The notes below the pieces were generated by a model. The model made no database searches. It was not told the origin of the DNA and saw only the letters and a program-made list of their open reading frames with translations. Positions 6,678 through 8,094 of a DNA stretch of 8,094 nt are shown piece after piece. Made by a program: the position numbers and the translations under genes. This stretch comes from Alphaproteobacteria bacterium (lineage in GTDB: Bacteria; Pseudomonadota; Alphaproteobacteria; Rhodobacterales; Rhodobacteraceae), in assembly GCA_013151535.1 (NCBI GenBank), contig JAADIC010000360.1:1-8094 (forward strand), given 5' to 3'. Every line of letters starts with the position of its first letter. Position 1 is the first letter of the stretch.

Positions 6678-7481
6678 TCAGCGTTCGGCCCGCAAATGCC
6701 GGTTCAACCGCCGGTTCACCACGGCAAATCCCAGTGTCAGGATCAGCGTGAACACCACGAAATAGACCGCGATAATCGGATATGGCACGAACGGGTTGAA
6801 GGTCTTGTCGGCGAAATAATTGGCGTAATAAAGTGCGTCACCCTCCTGCCGCCACGCCGGAAAGCTGGAAAAGAAAACCAGCGCCGTGGCATGAAACAAA
6901 AAGATCGCCTCGTTGGTGTAAGACGCCCAGGCCAGCCGCAGCATCGAGGGCCAGACAACCCGGCGAAACTTGCGAAACGGTGACATGCCGATGGCATCCG
7001 CCGCCTCGATATCGCCCTTGGGCACCGACATCAGCGCCCCGTGGAAAATCTGCGCGGTATAGGCGGTGGTGTTCAAAAACAGCACCAGCAACGCCCCCAG
7101 CCACGCCTTGGTCAGCCAGCGGGTTTCAACCGTGATCTCGGTAAAACCAAGGTTGATGTCAAAACCCAGCTTGGGGATCAGCACGAAACTTTCATAGGCA
7201 ATGAAGAACTGGATAAACAGGGGCGAGCCGCGAATGACGAATATGAAAACCTGCGCCGGATAGCGCAGAACGCCGCGCGAACTGGCCCGCGCCACCGCCA
7301 CGCCGGTTGCGGCGACAAAACCAAAGCCCAGCGCGAAGGTCGCGAAATAAAGGTTCCAGATCATGCCGGAACCGATCAGCACAAACTGTTCACACAGCGT
7401 AAAATCGGTTCTGGGCAACAGGCGTTCACCAATGCCGATGGCACGCAAACCATAGTCGATCAGCGTTTCATTGCAGCTCAT
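6678..7481 (-). CDS. Polar amino-acid ABC transporter permease, HisM-type
   Basis: A complete 267-residue inner-membrane permease of the His/Glu/Gln/Arg/opine family (MetI-like fold). Hydrophobic segments lie at about 43-65, 74-98, 127-145, 190-205 and 233-254. FVIRGSPLFIQFF (81-93) matches the RGxPxxxQ motif, and TAYTAQIFHGAL followed by the cytoplasmic EAA loop IEAADAIGMSPFRKF at 158-172 is the docking site for the ATPase. A roughly 40-residue N-terminal segment (MSCNETLIDYGLRAIG) precedes the first membrane helix and is longer than usual for small HisM proteins. The start ATG overlaps the upstream permease stop as ATGA, indicating translational coupling, with a G-run at 7488-7493 as a possible ribosome site. 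The gene ends its operon; no ATPase follows, so that subunit and the binding protein must be encoded upstream of the window edge or elsewhere. The substrate cannot be deduced. Confidence 0.92.
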   Translation of the reverse strand: MSCNETLIDYGLRAIGIGERLLPRTDFTLCEQFVLIGSGMIWNLYFATFALGFGFVAATGVAVARASSRGVLRYPAQVFIFVIRGSPLFIQFFIAYESFVLIPKLGFDINLGFTEITVETRWLTKAWLGALLVLFLNTTAYTAQIFHGALMSVPKGDIEAADAIGMSPFRKFRRVVWPSMLRLAWASYTNEAIFLFHATALVFFSSFPAWRQEGDALYYANYFADKTFNPFVPYPIIAVYFVVFTLILTLGFAVVNRRLNRHLRAER

Positions 7482-8094
7482 AACGCGCCCCCCAGCGTGT
7501 CTTGCCCACGCGATACCCGCTTTGTTATGCGGGCAAATACCTTTTCGCTGATCCAGGTCAGGAAAAGATAAAAGACCAGCAACACAACGAAATAGGCCAA
7601 CCGCCAGTCACCATGCGGATAGGTGTAGCGCGCGGTTTTGAGGCCGCCGAGTTCACGCGCCCAATAGACGATATCCTCGACCCCGAGCAGGAACAGAAGC
7701 GGCGTCGCCTTGATAAGGATCATCCACAGGTTCGACAGGCCGGGCAGCGCATATATCCACATTTGCGGCAGATGGATGCGGCGAAAAATCTGGCGTGGTG
7801 ACATGCCAAAGGCCACGCCGGTTTCCAACTGGCCCGCAGGAACCGCCGCCAGCGCACCATGAATTGTATTGGCGGCAAACGCCCCGAACACAACGGAAAA
7901 CCCCACCACCGCCAGAAAAAACCCATAGATCTCGTGTATCCATTGCGGCGATTTCCCCAGCGGCATTTTGGCCTCGGGACAGACCCGGAAATCACTACCC
8001 TGGCGGATCGGCTCGGTCCAGTCGGGGCACAAAACGATATGGCGCAGATATTCGATCCCCTGATCCAGCGCGATCAGGGCGAACAGGAAAAAGA
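7478..8094 (-). CDS. Polar amino-acid ABC transporter permease, HisQ-type (5' end beyond the window)
   Basis: Partial: the frame is open to the right edge, giving 204 visible residues. A TTG at 8030-8032 could be mistaken for a start, but the 20 upstream codons read as a membrane-helix end (FFLFALIALDQGIEYLRHIV), so it is internal. A roughly 45-residue loop containing two Cys-Pro pairs follows, then a membrane helix (IYGFFLAVVGFSVVFGAFAA), the HGALAAVPAGQ approach and the EAA-loop equivalent LETGVAFGMSPRQIFRRI, then two or more helices ending in a basic C-terminal tail. It would pair with the downstream permease as a heterodimeric channel. The EAA motif is altered to ETG, while the G-M-S-P part is kept. 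Coupling to the downstream gene is shown by the ATGA overlap at 7478-7481. Family assignment is firm; substrate is unknown. Confidence 0.88.
   Translation of the reverse strand, partial: FFLFALIALDQGIEYLRHIVLCPDWTEPIRQGSDFRVCPEAKMPLGKSPQWIHEIYGFFLAVVGFSVVFGAFAANTIHGALAAVPAGQLETGVAFGMSPRQIFRRIHLPQMWIYALPGLSNLWMILIKATPLLFLLGVEDIVYWARELGGLKTARYTYPHGDWRLAYFVVLLVFYLFLTWISEKVFARITKRVSRGQDTLGGAL

Noticed and set aside
1..8094. Search for tRNA or rRNA genes, CRISPR arrays, insertion sequences, toxin-antitoxin pairs or phage genes
   Set aside because: No cloverleaf-like segments, regularly spaced repeats, transposase-like proteins or terminal repeats were seen, and intact genes fill nearly the whole window.

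Overview
The window looks like an ordinary chromosomal segment from an alphaproteobacterium, most likely Rhodobacterales (Roseobacter-type). The reasons are the moderately GC-rich coding sequence, a PNPase C-terminus of alphaproteobacterial type, and a PutA without a DNA-binding domain transcribed divergently from an Lrp-type PutR, an arrangement known from Rhodobacter and Agrobacterium. The taxonomic assignment is inference from gene content and protein style, not from a database match.

Layout. At the left edge, on +, is the 3' end of pnp (3-191) with a terminator hairpin at 224-253. Next on + are an exported L,D-transpeptidase with a twin-arginine-like signal (372-989) and its strong intrinsic terminator (1018-1045), then a complete NAD(P)-dependent aldehyde dehydrogenase (1125-2564) with its own candidate promoter. 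It converges on putA, which is on - (2571-6020), leaving only 6 bp between the stop codons. putA encodes a 1149-residue bifunctional proline catabolic enzyme. A 130-bp divergent control region follows, then putR on + (6151-6612). putR converges on an amino-acid ABC transporter cluster on - : a complete HisM-type permease (6678-7481) and, overlapping it by ATGA, a HisQ-type permease that runs off the right edge (7478-8094). A 41-bp interrupted palindrome (6620-6660) separates putR from the transporter genes.

How the genes work together. The clearest functional unit is putA-putR: proline is oxidised to pyrroline-5-carboxylate and then to glutamate by PutA, and PutR is the likely proline-responsive activator acting in the shared control region, where a 16-bp dyad (6066-6081) is the best operator candidate. 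The polar-amino-acid ABC permeases are adjacent but form a separate transcription unit ending at 6678; whether their substrate relates to proline cannot be told from this sequence. pnp and the L,D-transpeptidase appear to be independent housekeeping units.

I found no mobile element, CRISPR array, RNA gene or clearly undescribed system. No gene-free stretch exceeds 180 bp. The items most worth a second look are non-coding structures: the putA/putR dyad, the 41-bp palindrome, and a hairpin in the last codons of putA that lies just past the aldehyde dehydrogenase stop. A Cys pair in the partial permease is also worth checking.
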